DNA of 64,000 bases from Luzula sylvatica (lineage: Eukaryota > Streptophyta > Magnoliopsida > Poales > Juncaceae). Below, in pieces: positions 32,488-44,539 of the stretch. A model generated the notes under the pieces. The model saw only the letters and a list, made by a program, of their open reading frames with translations, had not been told where the DNA came from and searched no databases. Made by a program: the position numbers and the translations under genes. The first letter of the stretch is position 1, and every line of letters begins with the position of its first letter. The stretch spans positions 23,365,150 to 23,429,149 of the forward strand of contig OX326960.1 of the NCBI GenBank assembly GCA_946800325.1, given 5' to 3'.

Positions 32488-33464
32488 ATTATTTGAGTTT
32501 ATGTTAGTTTAGTGACGTAGTGTATTTTGTTACTTAAATTATTTAAAACTTATTAAAAAAACTGTGATTTGTAATTTTGTTTAATTAATATAAATATTAA
32601 ATATAAAAAAATAAAAATCCGCCGAGGTCCGCCGAGATTCTCGATTAATCCCGATTAATCATCCTGGGCGCTTGATGGTCGTTTGCCGACCAGCGAGCGC
32701 AGAGCGATTTCTGGAACATTGGAAGGGATACGTCTCATACCTGACGTTGCAGAAAGGTCCTAGAATCCTTCCACCTAGGCTCCCATAGGGCAACAACTTA
32801 AGCATCTCATCAATCACATCCTTCAAACACGCATGGCAGTCATCACTCGACATGTCAGGAATGCACTGAGTTAGGCCATAGATTATTGGAACTGCGAGAG
32901 TGATCTCTATCTCTCCTGTCCCAAACATTGTAGTTGAGTTGTAAGCTGACCAGTCAGAAACCTCATTAAGTAGAGCATTCACCAAGGTATTGAAGTAATA
33001 CGTTGATCCGTTAAATGTTCCCTCGGTTACATTTTGGGCATTATACATTATGCCAAGTTGTGAGATGTCAGATACATTAAAGTTCTCATTCGAATATCGA
33101 AGGAGGCAATAGTCGTAAAAAATGATTGCTGCTCTGTTATGCGGGCACAAATTCACGACATCTTGGAAGGATTGGTCAAGGCAAGACCCACAAATAGATG
33201 AATTTACATCACCACGACAAAGGAATAGACCAAATACTTGGTTTGGAGGGGAGCCAGTTGTATTTTTGGAGAAGCCGGCGTCTACTGCAGTATCTGTATT
33301 AGAGAGAGGAGAAAAGCAATTGAAGGTTGGATTCGTATGTACTATTTGCCGTGTAGTTTACAGCCCCGCATAGTTGGTAGAGAGCTGAATCACCATGACA
33401 AAAGTGAAAGAAGTTTGTGAGGAAAAGAGTACTGAGGGAGAAGAGAAGAATGACATGCATGTTT
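31828..33464 (-). pseudogene. CRK exon 1: signal peptide and two DUF26 domains, interrupted
   Basis: The ATG at 33464 starts a signal peptide (MHVILLFSLSTLFLTNFF) followed by LYQLCGAVNYT. A small deletion in a CT run near 33300 shifts the frame. The first DUF26 C-X8-C-X2-C is CRGDVNSSICGSC; the second is CIPDMSSDDCHAC. Reading continues to YETYPFQ, is cut by an hAT-like element (31994-32708) and resumes beyond it as a Pro/Thr/Ser-rich linker to the splice donor AAAG|GTAATT at 31827. Intact length would be about 300 codons, usual for CRK ectodomains. Confidence 0.88.
31994..32708. mobile_element. hAT-like non-autonomous element in CRK exon 1
   Basis: The 8-bp target duplication TTCTGGAA (31986-31993, 32709-32716) is diagnostic of hAT insertions. 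The ends are GC-rich with GGCGGCC/CCGCC words and repeated CGATTAATC motifs at both sides; the terminal inverted repeats are short and imperfect (ATCGGC versus ATCGCT). The interior has a T22 run (32158 on) and (TA)n at 32446-32492. It interrupts the CRK coding frame right after YETYPFQ. Confidence 0.72.
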
Positions 33465-34338
33465 TTGGTAGAAACTAATTTGCTTTGTTTTTATTTGTTT
33501 TTTGATGGATGAAAACTAGTTAGGTCGCAAGTAAGGATCATCTTCCATCTCATAGCTGGATACTTCAAGGAAAAAATTGAATGATAAATAAATATAAAAC
33601 ACAATTAATACAAATAGAGCCATGTTATATATTAAATTAAAAAAAAAAAATAACAGATTCGACCTTGAAATCTGTTAAAATTTTATTTTTTTGTTGATGT
33701 GTTATTCTTATTCTACATTACGCCATTATTAGCATTCAAAATAAATACGAAACAAATACTAAATTTCAATATTAGTTCCTGGGAAAATTCAAATGTTTTA
33801 AAAATAACTAATAGTTTTTTGATACAAAAAGTGGACCCGTAGAAAAACTGTCTTTGATGTTTGGGTCAATCAAATCTGATAGTGACCTATTTGTGCCCAC
33901 ATTCGAACCCCCCTCCCCTCCCCGCCCCACCCACCAAGTTACCCGGCATCAACCGACCTAAGAAAATTAAAGGAGCCCCAGACCAATTATGGATCCTTTT
34001 GAAGGATCCCACCAGACGGCAACGTCCTACCACACAAGGAATGCTCCCCGTTGCAAGCATGACTTCGTCAATCATAGGCCGGATTGTTGGCTTTTCCCGT
34101 CCTATTGCCTCAAAGGTCTCACGATTGAAATTAAAAAGCAGAAACCGAGAAGATGATTATAGTCTAATCGAGTGGTGATATAAAGATTCTTAGAATTTCA
34201 AATTGTATCGATGAGATGTAACTTTGTTATTTAGTGATAATTATGGTATTAAATGAATAGACTAATATTTAGTGATTAATTTAATATATAAGTAAGTTTG
34301 AAATGAATAGAAAAAAGAAATTATGTTCTGCCATCAGA
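33465..34338. other. Region upstream of CRK exon 1, no gene seen
   Basis: AT-rich sequence that would hold the CRK promoter (read on minus). A C-rich patch at 33900-33935 and a 105-codon open stretch at 33861-34178 have no recognisable family. No clear repeats. Confidence 0.5.
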
Positions 34339-34500
34339 TAACAACAAAATATTCCTAATTCTTAATTAATTCATTTAATTAACATCTCAATTAACATAAC
34401 AAGAAACATTGAATTAATAATTTTTAAATATTAATTCAATGTTTCTTGTTAATTGAGATGTTAATTAATGAATTAATTAAGAATTAGTAATATTTTGTTA
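34339..34500. repeat. Foldback palindrome, about 162 bp
   Basis: Two arms of about 75 bp are almost perfect inverse copies (TTAATTAACATCTCAATTAAC on the left, GTTAATTGAGATGTTAATTA on the right) around an 8-10 bp loop near 34420. It is a MITE or foldback element; ends TAACAA / TTGTTA. Confidence 0.8.
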
Positions 34501-34966
34501 ATTCGGATAAATATTAATTAACACATCAATCAATCTCAGGGTCAAACCTGGGCTTTGGCCGAGTTGGCTCATGTCACATGCCTCTCTTTTTTAAGGCATT
34601 TTTTCTATTAAACAAACATATACCACTACTAAACCGGCCCGTTAACAAATATCCAATATACTACCAATACCAATACCTTACCTCTTTGCTTTCCCGTACG
34701 CACGCGAGCGACACAAAACTCAAGTACCCAGTAGACGCGACGGGTGATGGCGATGGGAGTCACAGCGTTGCAGGCTTGCTATGGACATGACGATGCGACG
34801 GGACGGTGTCACTTCGCCGATAGGAGTCACTCACAGAGACGTTCGATCCTCTTGTCGTCTTAACTCTTCACATGAACTTTGACTTCATTTCAACTTAAGT
34901 GCTCACATTTCATTTTCGTGCTCACTTCAACTTCGAATTCGCGACGAGACTGACTGAAGACGCTTT
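34501..34966. other. Unassigned spacer
   Basis: Unique-looking sequence with GC-rich 34690-34870. No ORF with recognisable features and no repeats. Confidence 0.4.
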
Positions 34967-35434
34967 TAGGGGGGTGGGCAAATGGTTCGATTTAAATGGG
35001 AACCGAACCGAACCGGTCGAATTCGGTTCGGTTTTTCGGTTTATTTTGTTCGGTTGGTTAAAAAAATAGTATTGTTCGGTTTTGATATTTTCATAACCGA
35101 TTAAACCGAACCGACCGAATTAATACTATTTTTCACTTTTTCTATTATATTCATTTAAAAAAATTAACATTAATTATTGTAAAATTAGAAATAACGTAAG
35201 TATATTTTATATGATTTGTTTTTATATTTTTTTTTGTAAATAACATTTGAATTTTTACATTATAAAACATATAATTCGGTTCAACCGAATAAACCGAATA
35301 AGAAATTCGATTTATTCGGTTCGATTTTAAATCGGTTCAAATTTTATTCGGTTCGGTTCGGTTTGAATCTAGTCCGGTTCAATTTAATTCGGTTTGCTCT
35401 TATTCGGTTCGGTTCAACCGAATGTCCACCCCTA
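34967..35434. mobile_element. hAT-type MITE with CGGTTCGGTT repeats
   Basis: Starts TAGGGGGGTGGGCAAATGG and ends CATTCGG-type inverse (CCGAATGTCCACCCCTA). Subterminal arrays of CGGTTCGGTT and AACCGAACCG lie on both sides. Flanks GACGCTTT (34959-34966) and GACACTTC (35435-35442) match at 6 of 8, an aged 8-bp duplication. This end type is common among plant non-autonomous hAT elements. Confidence 0.78.
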
Positions 35435-36232
35435 GACACTTCGATCTTCTCTTCTAAGTCTTCTTCTCACTCTGGATTGAATCAAGAAGATTACATTTGG
35501 AATTGGGAGTAATTATTGGGATTTTGGCTTTCGGAATTGGGGACAATTGGCTCACTTCAAGTCTTCAACTTGAGTGTTATGCTCACAATTGACTTTTGAA
35601 GATTGCTTTGGATTGAATCACAGATTTTGGCTCCGAAATTGGGGGTAAAAGATTTTGGCTTCGAAATTAAGGTTAATTTGTAACTGTTGGCACAAATTTC
35701 CCTAAATCGTCGTTGATATTGGTAAGATTTAGTTTAATTTTGCTCAAAAATGAATTAATTAGCACGGAAAATTGTTAACACTTTGTAGTTCTTCACTGGA
35801 TTTATGCTAGTTACATGTTTTGTAATATTTTGAATTTATTTTATTAATAATATTTCGTTTTACATTAAAAAAAAATTTCATATTTGAATGATATAATTTT
35901 ATAATTTTGGATTATCGTAACAGCATGTAACAAGCCTCCGAATACTCAAGACCGGCCCTGATCAATCCACATGTATTAATCAATAAGTTAATTAACTCGG
36001 TAAATTAGGAATTAATGATTTTTTGTTGCAATATGATAACACCATATATACTCTCATAAAAAATCATAAAATCATAAATGTATAAATTAATCAAGTTTAA
36101 GACATAACAGTTCTAATTTTCACAATGTATTATATAAAATCATAAAATCATAAATGTATTTATTTAATATAGATGTGTTATTTTTTATAATATATATATA
36201 TATATATATATCAATGTTTTAAATATATATAT
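35435..36232. other. AT-rich spacer, no gene
   Basis: No convincing ORF. It contains a duplicated 'TTTTGGCT(T/C)CGAAATT' phrase (35520-35670) and a short (TA)n at 36190-36212. Confidence 0.5.
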
Positions 36233-36705
36233 CAATGTTTTAAATAGCGTGTAACGGCACGCAGCATTTTGATCTTTAATTTAGCGGTTAGCGTTAGCGG
36301 GCGATACATCGCCGCTTCACCATCGCAGCGGATTTTGATCAAAATTATTATTTTTATAATATTACAATATACATATAAATATAATTTAACGGTCCAATAT
36401 TATAAATAAAATTATATTGAATGCTTATTTATATCAACCTCACAAACTATCATAAATAAAAAATTCATCTCTAAGAAAAATATTTTATTATTATTATTAT
36501 TATTATCATTATCATTGTTATTATTATTATTACTATTATTACTTATTACTTTTATTTTTATTTTTATTATTATATTATTGTAATAATGCTATTAATAGTT
36601 GTTGTTGTTATTATCTTATTCTTCCTATAATAATAATAATAATAATTATTATTATTATCATTATTCTTCTTCTTATTATTATTGTTATTATTATAATAAT
36701 AATAA

Positions 36706-36746
<41 letters not shown>

Positions 36747-36872
36747 TAATAACAATAATTATTATTGCATACTAATAATATTAATAATAATAATAATTAT
36801 TATTATTATTATTATTATTATTTAATAACAACAATAATAATTATGATAATTATGATTATTATGATTATTATG

Positions 36873-36911
<39 letters not shown>

Positions 36912-37003
36912 TGTACTATTACTATTATTATTACTATCGTTATATTATTATTATTTTTTCTTATTACAATTGTTATTATTAGTTTTAACATTATTATGAT
37001 ATT

Positions 37004-37042
<39 letters not shown>

Positions 37043-37327
37043 TATTATTATTATTATTTGTACTATTACTATTATTATTACTATCGTTATATTATTATTA
37101 TTTTTCTTATTACAATTGTTATTATTAGTTTTAACATTATTATGATAATAATAATAATAATCACACTATAGTACCGCTACGGCCGCTATATTTGAACTAT
37201 TCATGCTATAGCAGTCCGCTATAGCGTTGCAGCGGAACAAAACGTTACAGAACTAAATTTCGAAGCGCTGCAGCGTTTACCTTCTAAAATCCGCTATAGC
37301 GCCGCTGAAGCGCCGCTATTTAAAACA

Positions 37328-37330
<3 letters not shown>
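36233..37330. mobile_element. hAT-like element with GCGGCGC-type ends and AAT-repeat interior
   Basis: Ends CAATGTTTTAAATAGCG and CGCTATTTAAAACACTG are inverse copies with one or two changes. Both subterminal regions are rich in CGCTATAGCG, GCAGCGG and AGCGCCGCT words. Flanks ATATATAT on both sides agree with an 8-bp duplication but lie in (TA)n. The middle is a long trinucleotide tract. No transposase. Confidence 0.72.
36484..37160. repeat. (ATT)n/(AAT)n trinucleotide tract
   Basis: Interrupted ATT and AAT runs in both orientations, including a near-duplicate of about 100 bp (36890-36995 and 37040-37143). Capable of strong foldback. Its open frames (poly-Asn, poly-Ile) are artefacts. Confidence 0.93.
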
Positions 37331-37405
<75 letters not shown>

Positions 37406-37408
<3 letters not shown>

Positions 37409-37605
37409 GATGGCTAAGATACTCAATTAAGTATCATGAGTTTGGTACTTATAATTTTTTCACCATTAGATTTGCTTTGAGATTTGTGTTTTTTAATGCT
37501 ATATATATTTATCATTAAATGAACAAATTTCAAAGCAAATCTAATGGCCTAAAAAGTCTTAAGTAACAAACTTATGATACTTAATTAAGTATCTTAGCCA
37601 TCCTC
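37406..37605. mobile_element. MITE, 200 bp, copy 1
   Basis: Ends GAGGATGGCTAAGATACT and its inverse AGTATCTTAGCCATCCTC (inner arms continue). Inserted in (TA)n, consistent with TA-targeting Stowaway/Tc1-Mariner type. Flanked by (TA)n at 37331-37405 and 37608-37692. Confidence 0.8.
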
Positions 37606-37692
<87 letters not shown>

Positions 37693-37695
<3 letters not shown>

Positions 37696-38097
37696 GATGG
37701 CTAAGATACTTAATTAAGTATTATGGATTCGGTACTTAGGATTTTTTGACCATTTGATTTGCTTTGAGATTTGTGTTTTTTTGATGATATATATACTCAT
37801 CATTAATGATTACCATATATGTTTATGCTAATCATTAATTGCACAAATCTCAAAGCAAATATAATGGTAAAAAATTCCTAAGTACCAAACTCAAGATACT
37901 TAATTAAGTATTATGGATTCTGTACTTAGGATTTTTTGACCATTTGATTTGCTTTGAGATTTGTGTTTTTTTAATGATATATATACTCATCATTAATGAT
38001 TACCATATATGTTTATGCTAATCATTAATTGCACAAATCTCAAAGCAAATATAATGGTAAAAAATTTCTAAGTACCAAACTCAAGATACTTAATTAA
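37693..38097. repeat. MITE copy 2 with 190-bp tandem duplication
   Basis: The left end GAGGATGGCTAAGATAC is intact. A 190-bp unit starting at 37704 repeats at 37894 and begins again at 38084. The expected right terminus (CCATCCTC) is missing. Confidence 0.85.
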
Positions 38098-38132
38098 GCT
38101 GCAGCGTTTCGAAATTTAGCTCTGTAGCGTTT
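38098..38132 (-). other. Filler fragment copied from the hAT-like element
   Basis: GCTGCAGCGTTTCGAAATTT and the following AGCTCTGTAGCG match, in inverse orientation, 37235-37270 inside the hAT-like element (about four changes). Confidence 0.65.
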
Positions 38133-39478
38133 TATAAAAATTCCTAAGTACCAAACTCAAGATCTTGAGTGTGGTACCATATAAAAATTTCATCGATGGT
38201 GCAGTCCCTTGAGAGAGAGAGAGAGAGAGAGACTATAAAGCTTGTACAAGTTGTGTGGTTATTTTACTTGAAGATTTGTAACCGTCAGATCACATAGAGA
38301 TAGGTGCAAACATGTAATCACGTCAAGGAAGGATGACTCCGTTTAAAGCTCCGTGAACATAACTTCCCCTCTCAAGTTATCTCTCTCTTTCTCTCTCTCC
38401 CTCTGCTTTCCAAAGCTGATTTCTCTTTCCCTCTCCAAAGCAGATTACTTCCTCCTCTCTCGCGATGCTCTCCGAAGCTCCATATTTCTCTTCCCTCTCC
38501 AAAGCAGATTGCATCCTCCTCTCTCTCGACCTCTCTCCAGATTGCGAGCTCGTACAACCCTAAATCCAAGGCAGCAGCGCTCCAGACGCGAGCTCAGAAA
38601 TCCCAAAATCCCGAGCTGCAGCGGCGCTCCAGACTCGAGCTCAGAAAACCCAAAATCCCGAGCTGCAGCGGCGCTCCAGACTCGAGCTCAGAAAACCCTA
38701 AATCCTGAGCTCAGAAAACCCTAAATCCCCCAGCTCAGAAAACCCCAAATCTCGACTGCTCTGTCTTTCGACAGTAGGAATTGGGGCAAATCAGTGTGTG
38801 CGTGGATTCAATCATCACTGTCGGGTATATCGCCAATTAATTCTATTAATATTTAAAAATAATTCTATTTCTTATTTTTAGGAATAACTTTTATATATAT
38901 ATATTTTTAATTTCTCGATAGTGGCTCAATAATTGTGTGGGGGGGGGGGGGGGAAGAATGACATGACATTCATTGCTCTATTGGCAATCAGTCTCCCTTG
39001 GGTATATTTTCTTCATATTAATTCTTCAAATTATTTTATTTTTCAGCTCGTGATCGAACTCACAGTAGGAGTTGCGGTACTCACAGTTGGAATTGCGGCA
39101 AATCAGGGTTTATTAGGTTGTTCTTAAGGCTCTAATTGTGTTGTTGATTTACGTTGATTGAACATCTAATAGAGGTAAACAATCTCATCGAGGCTCTAAT
39201 TGGGGCCAATCAGGGCAAATTAGTTTATTTTTCAGCTCGTGATCGAACATATATTATTTTATTTTTCAGCTCGATGATCTACGGTGTGTTCGAGTTACCA
39301 TTTCAACTATCTCATAGAGGTAAACAATCTCATCGAGGCTCTATTTTTATTTGCATTGTTTATGTTTTTTTGAATTTGCAACGGAGCATGGAGGCAATAT
39401 GGGTCCAGCTCAAAAGATTGTTGTATTGAAGTGAGCAAGAAGTGAGGCATAATGTATGGGGTTAATATAATTTTATGA
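38133..39478. other. Non-coding region with short repeats
   Basis: Contains a short (GA)n (38212-38231), a CTCTCC-rich stretch with CCTCTCCAAAGCAGATT repeated (38400-38520), a 47-bp minisatellite (38571-38755), a G15 run (38939-38953) and duplicated phrases GAGGTAAACAATCTCATCG and TTTTTCAGCTCG (39030-39350). No gene is supported; the open frame at 38353-38724 is made of the minisatellite. Confidence 0.55.
38571..38755. repeat. 47-bp GC-rich minisatellite
   Basis: About three units containing GGCGCTCCAGACTCGAGCTC and AGAAAACCCAAAATCCCGAG, with a partial fourth and fifth. Confidence 0.8.
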
Positions 39479-39752
39479 CATGTGTATTGAATGTAAATAT
39501 GTATAGGGATGTAAACATGTATTGAGTGTAAATATGTATCGAGGTGTATATGGACATGTAAATATGTATTGAGTGTAACTATGTATCGAGATGTATATGG
39601 ACATGCAAATATGTATTGAGTGTAAATATGTATCGAGGTGTATATGGACATGTAAATATGTATTGAGTGTAACTATGTATCGTCTATCGAGATGTATATG
39701 GATGGCATGTAAATATGTATTGAGATTATATTGAACGTGTAAAATATGTATT
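39479..39752. repeat. 47-bp minisatellite (ATGTATTGAGTG)
   Basis: Five to six units of 47 bp alternate GTAAATATGTATCGAGGTG and GTAACTATGTATCGAGATG forms. Long minus-strand open frames here are a by-product. Confidence 0.88.
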
Positions 39753-40646
<894 letters not shown>

Positions 40647-40864
40647 GAGAGAGAGCAAAAAAACTCTCTCTGTTTGGAGGCGCTAATATTTTTCTGTTTG
40701 GAGTCCCTGTTTGACGGAGAGTATTCATAAACGGAGGAAAAGAAGTAAACGGCAGGTTAAGTTTTTAACACCAAACCAATCTGATGATAATCTGATAGTA
40801 TCCAAGGGTTAAAAACTGTGTTGCACGGATACGGCGACACGGCTATACGACAACGCGTATCGGA

Positions 40865-41580
40865 TGTTGGTTATATTTCAATAATTAACCAAATAAATAA
40901 TTAAATAATAATAAATAAATCAAGACAAGCCTGGATGTAGCCGCGCGGTCATGCCACAGCTGTCCTAAAGACAGATTAACGCCCTCTTGTGCAGGGTATT
41001 TTCGTTTCTCCATCTCCAAGGTTCTACACCTCGAGAGCTCATCTCGTATCCGTTCCGTAAGCACAGTCGAGAACGGATGTTCCTCACTTCGAAAGAAATG
41101 AAGCCGTGCACCGAATTCTTCAAACCAAGATATATAATTTCACATGTGTAATTTGAGAATATATTGGAAGAGATAGTGTTTTATGTTATAATGTTTTTAG
41201 GATGTAATAGAGATGAAAAAGAGAGACAGGGTATGTCTCTAAAACCAAATAAATAATGGTCTTTTCATAACAGTAGGAGCCACAATAATTTCTCCTCATT
41301 ATTGTATTATTAAAGAGAGAATGATTACTTCATATTTTATTTTAATACAAAACCGTAAAGTCATTAATTGCCCAAATTATTCATGGGTCAATTAATCTTA
41401 ATTTCAGAACATCTAACATTTCTTCTTTTCATATTCTAAAATGATTAGAATGTTTTGTAATTTGATTTTCTCTATTATTAATGCATATCATTTGCATATA
41501 ATAAAATATTCAATAATTAATATTGGATCAAAATATAAAGTTTTAAATTTTAGTATTATTTGTAATAAAATAATACAACA
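40865..41580 (-). repeat. Element F 3' LTR
   Basis: 716 bp, paired with 44540-45253. It has an extra GA pair near 41035. Confidence 0.92.
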
Positions 41581-44539
41581 TTCGCCCTCAATTTAAAACT
41601 TTTATAAATAACATTTTCTTTCTTCCAAAACTTGATATCTATTATGCATTGTTATGGGTGGACGTGGCCTTGAACCCACACTTAGTGTTGATCATATTGA
41701 ATCGAGACTGCATGGTGAACTAGCTCTTGAACCATGCGTCATTCGACCAATCCTCTACAATCACACACATAATAGGAAAAACTCATTGGTGCTTTTGCGG
41801 GTGTGCGCTATTTATGGCCGTGCGCTAACCTTGATTTTCATGAGAATATATTAGGATTCTGCCCATATCCTTTAGTCGCGGCCCACGACAATTCTCACAT
41901 AGGTAATTCCTCAAAGAGTATACGGTGTGGAAATATACTCCTTAAATTATTTAATTTAATATATACATTTTATGTATATTTTCTTTTGGAATTATTATGA
42001 ACAATAATATTCAACCTAAACATCACCTTGAAACACTTCACCATAGGGATGTACACAGACTTTTCGAGTCTAAATTGTGCTTCGAAAGTGTCACATCAGT
42101 CGTTTCGTTCACCCCTTGAACCATTTGTCCGGACCAGCCAGCCACAATGGTAGGGACCCAACTTCTGGTGACAATCATATAGACATAATCCTCATCCCCC
42201 TCGATGAACAAGATCTTGTAGGATCTTTTGTTATTTGATCGGTTAATTATTTTTCCGATCATTTAAAATTCAGTGATATATCACACTTTTATTTATTATT
42301 TCGCGCGTTTTAATATTTAATATAAATACGTGCCTATTTATTTAATGATTCATAATTTATTGATTGATCAGATCGATAATTATATTTGAATCAAAATGCA
42401 TATGCTAATTATTTAATTAGGCACTTTAGTTAGGAATATACATAAATTAATTCCTTAGCCAATTTTAGGCAAACATTATTTCTTTTCGAATTAAATTTCA
42501 TACTTAAATAAATATCATCCTAACCAATATTTTCAAATTGGTATTCTTAATTATTACATCTGAATATCATTAAAGATATTTAAAATTAATATAATATATA
42601 TAATTATACATATTGGATCACTAATAATTAGTGAAATCCAAATTTATATAAAGAGATATTTTTATCAAACTTTATTTATCATTTGCAATAACAGAATAAT
42701 TAAATAAATTGCAAATATAATGCAAAATATTTAAAATCACTGCTGTATAAATTATATTAATAATACCATGCATTACAGTCATTATAAATCCATAAATTTC
42801 AGATTACATGACATGCTTCGTGTTAATTAAACAAATTTTATTATGGTAAAATTGACCAGCAAATAATTGCATTCTTCTTCTTATTGCAGAACATTTAGTC
42901 TATTAATCATAGGCTAACGTCATTCAATAAATTACTTATTTAGCCCAATTAAGGAGAAGAATTCATTAATTATCAATGACCAGTTTATTTGCATCCAAAT
43001 TATGATATGAGTAAACCGTTTCAATTTGTCATTGAAAACATTTAATATTAATTTGTGCAATAAATATATGAATTGGAATTTTACAATAATTGATTCAAGT
43101 AATAATCAATTATTTGCATTATTTTATTAAACAAAATTAATCATCAATAGATTAACAGGATGAGCATATAAACTTTATAACTTTATCTGAAATAATTAAA
43201 CAATTGTTTTATTACATTGATAGAAGAGATAATAATATTATCAAACTTCACATGATACTTATTGTATTTGTCCATAATCTGGATAAAGATAAATTTGAAT
43301 GTTTATATTATTTAAAGCCGCACATCAATAAAAAAGATATTAAATGTAAAGTTGGTCAAGCCAATATCTTTACTGTTAATTTCATATGTATCCTAAATAT
43401 TAGGAACACAAAATAATTATGATTTATCAAAATAAATTTATTATCATCAAGATTTAATTTGATCAATTAACCTATACATTATTTTTCATTTTAGAACAAC
43501 AATATAGGTTTTAATTAAAATTCTTAATAAGTGGAGATAGGAATGGTTTAGCACAAACGTGAACATAACCTCCATAATCAAACCACGATTCTAAAGAGAT
43601 AAATAAATTATCAAACTTTAAAATCCTAGCATTTTAGCCAAGTCATTTGATCTTAATCTAAGCTTAATTAGATTAGTGGTTTAGCATAATTTAGTTCTAT
43701 CAAGTCATATTAAATTGAAAAATAATTGACTGACTTAATTTTTTAAATTATCCAAATAATACTGGACCAATCTAGTTGTGTATGATGGTAGGTTTGAAAT
43801 GAACAAGACCCCATTTCATGTATTGACTTGATACAATATATAAGTTCCATACGAATGCAAATGTAATTTGCCATGCAACACTTATGTATGATATGGCCGA
43901 CTGTATCTGTCGTCAATATAATATTTATAATTTATAAGTATTTCATTTGATCTCTGCCTTTTATTGTTTTAAACGGTTACATGTTATAGAATCACTATGA
44001 ATAATTATGATTCATATCATAAAAGTTGAAAAGTGTAACTGTTCAACAATTAAAGTATAAATATAAATGATGAATATGATGCATGATTATCACAAACATT
44101 ATTATAATTTGTTAATTAAATTTGGAAAATCATAATTTGAGTTTCCAAATAGTTTCCAATAATATATAATTATAATCATAACAAATTTGAAAGCACAAGA
44201 AACTATGTTTATTTTATACAAAACTTTGATTTGTATAAATAGTTTATTTTTCTTCTAATCTGATTTTTATCAATATAAATTTTAAGATCTACCAAAACAA
44301 ATAGATCAAACAAATTCAACAGAAAATCATGTCTTGAATTTGAATTTACAATCGATTTCGATTGATGCAAATTTGTGCAAAACAATCTTTATATAAAATC
44401 AATTGCAATTTGACACATCTGACTAATATGATGTTATTGATCAAATAAATGTCAACCGAAAATAAATTTGGCCATTTTGTTTCTAACAATCTCATGAATT
44501 TAAATTTCATCAAATTCAAACATTAATCTGTCTTTAGAT
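41581..44539 (-). other. Element F internal region, non-coding
   Basis: AT-rich throughout. The only open stretches (under 80 codons) show no domain. 41640-41950 is less AT-rich and contains GGCC-bearing phrases, but they do not fit the hairpin pattern of C, D and E. Confidence 0.75.

Larger units (their letters stand above)
17690..33464 (-). pseudogene. Cysteine-rich receptor-like kinase (CRK), disrupted
   Basis: CRKs are plasma-membrane receptor kinases with two extracellular DUF26 (Gnk2-type) domains, a membrane span and a Ser/Thr kinase domain. Here exon 1 (31828-33464) and the later exons (17690-19154) lie on the same strand in the usual CRK exon order, separated by about 12.7 kb filled by copia G and nested copia B. 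Damage: a frameshift in exon 1 near 33300, an hAT-like insertion in exon 1, a lost splice acceptor before the 18140-18352 exon, and loss of everything after the DFG motif. It is a pseudogene. Which lesion came first cannot be told. Confidence 0.88.

Noticed and set aside
33861..34178. A 105-codon open frame that could be read as a kinase C-terminus (DPTRRQRPTTQG ... SLIE)
   Set aside because: It is on the strand opposite to the CRK gene, lacks kinase subdomain X/XI residues and a C-rich run precedes it. The resemblance is too short to support.
36570..37145. Poly-Asn/Tyr and poly-Ile frames
   Set aside because: Created by the AAT/ATT trinucleotide tract.
38353..38724. 123-codon frame with RAQKTLNPE-like repeats
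   Set aside because: Made of the GC-rich minisatellite; no start context or homology.
40865..41580. Cassandra-type element with 5S rRNA in the LTR
   Set aside because: No 5S rRNA box A/C sequence could be recognised in the F LTR.
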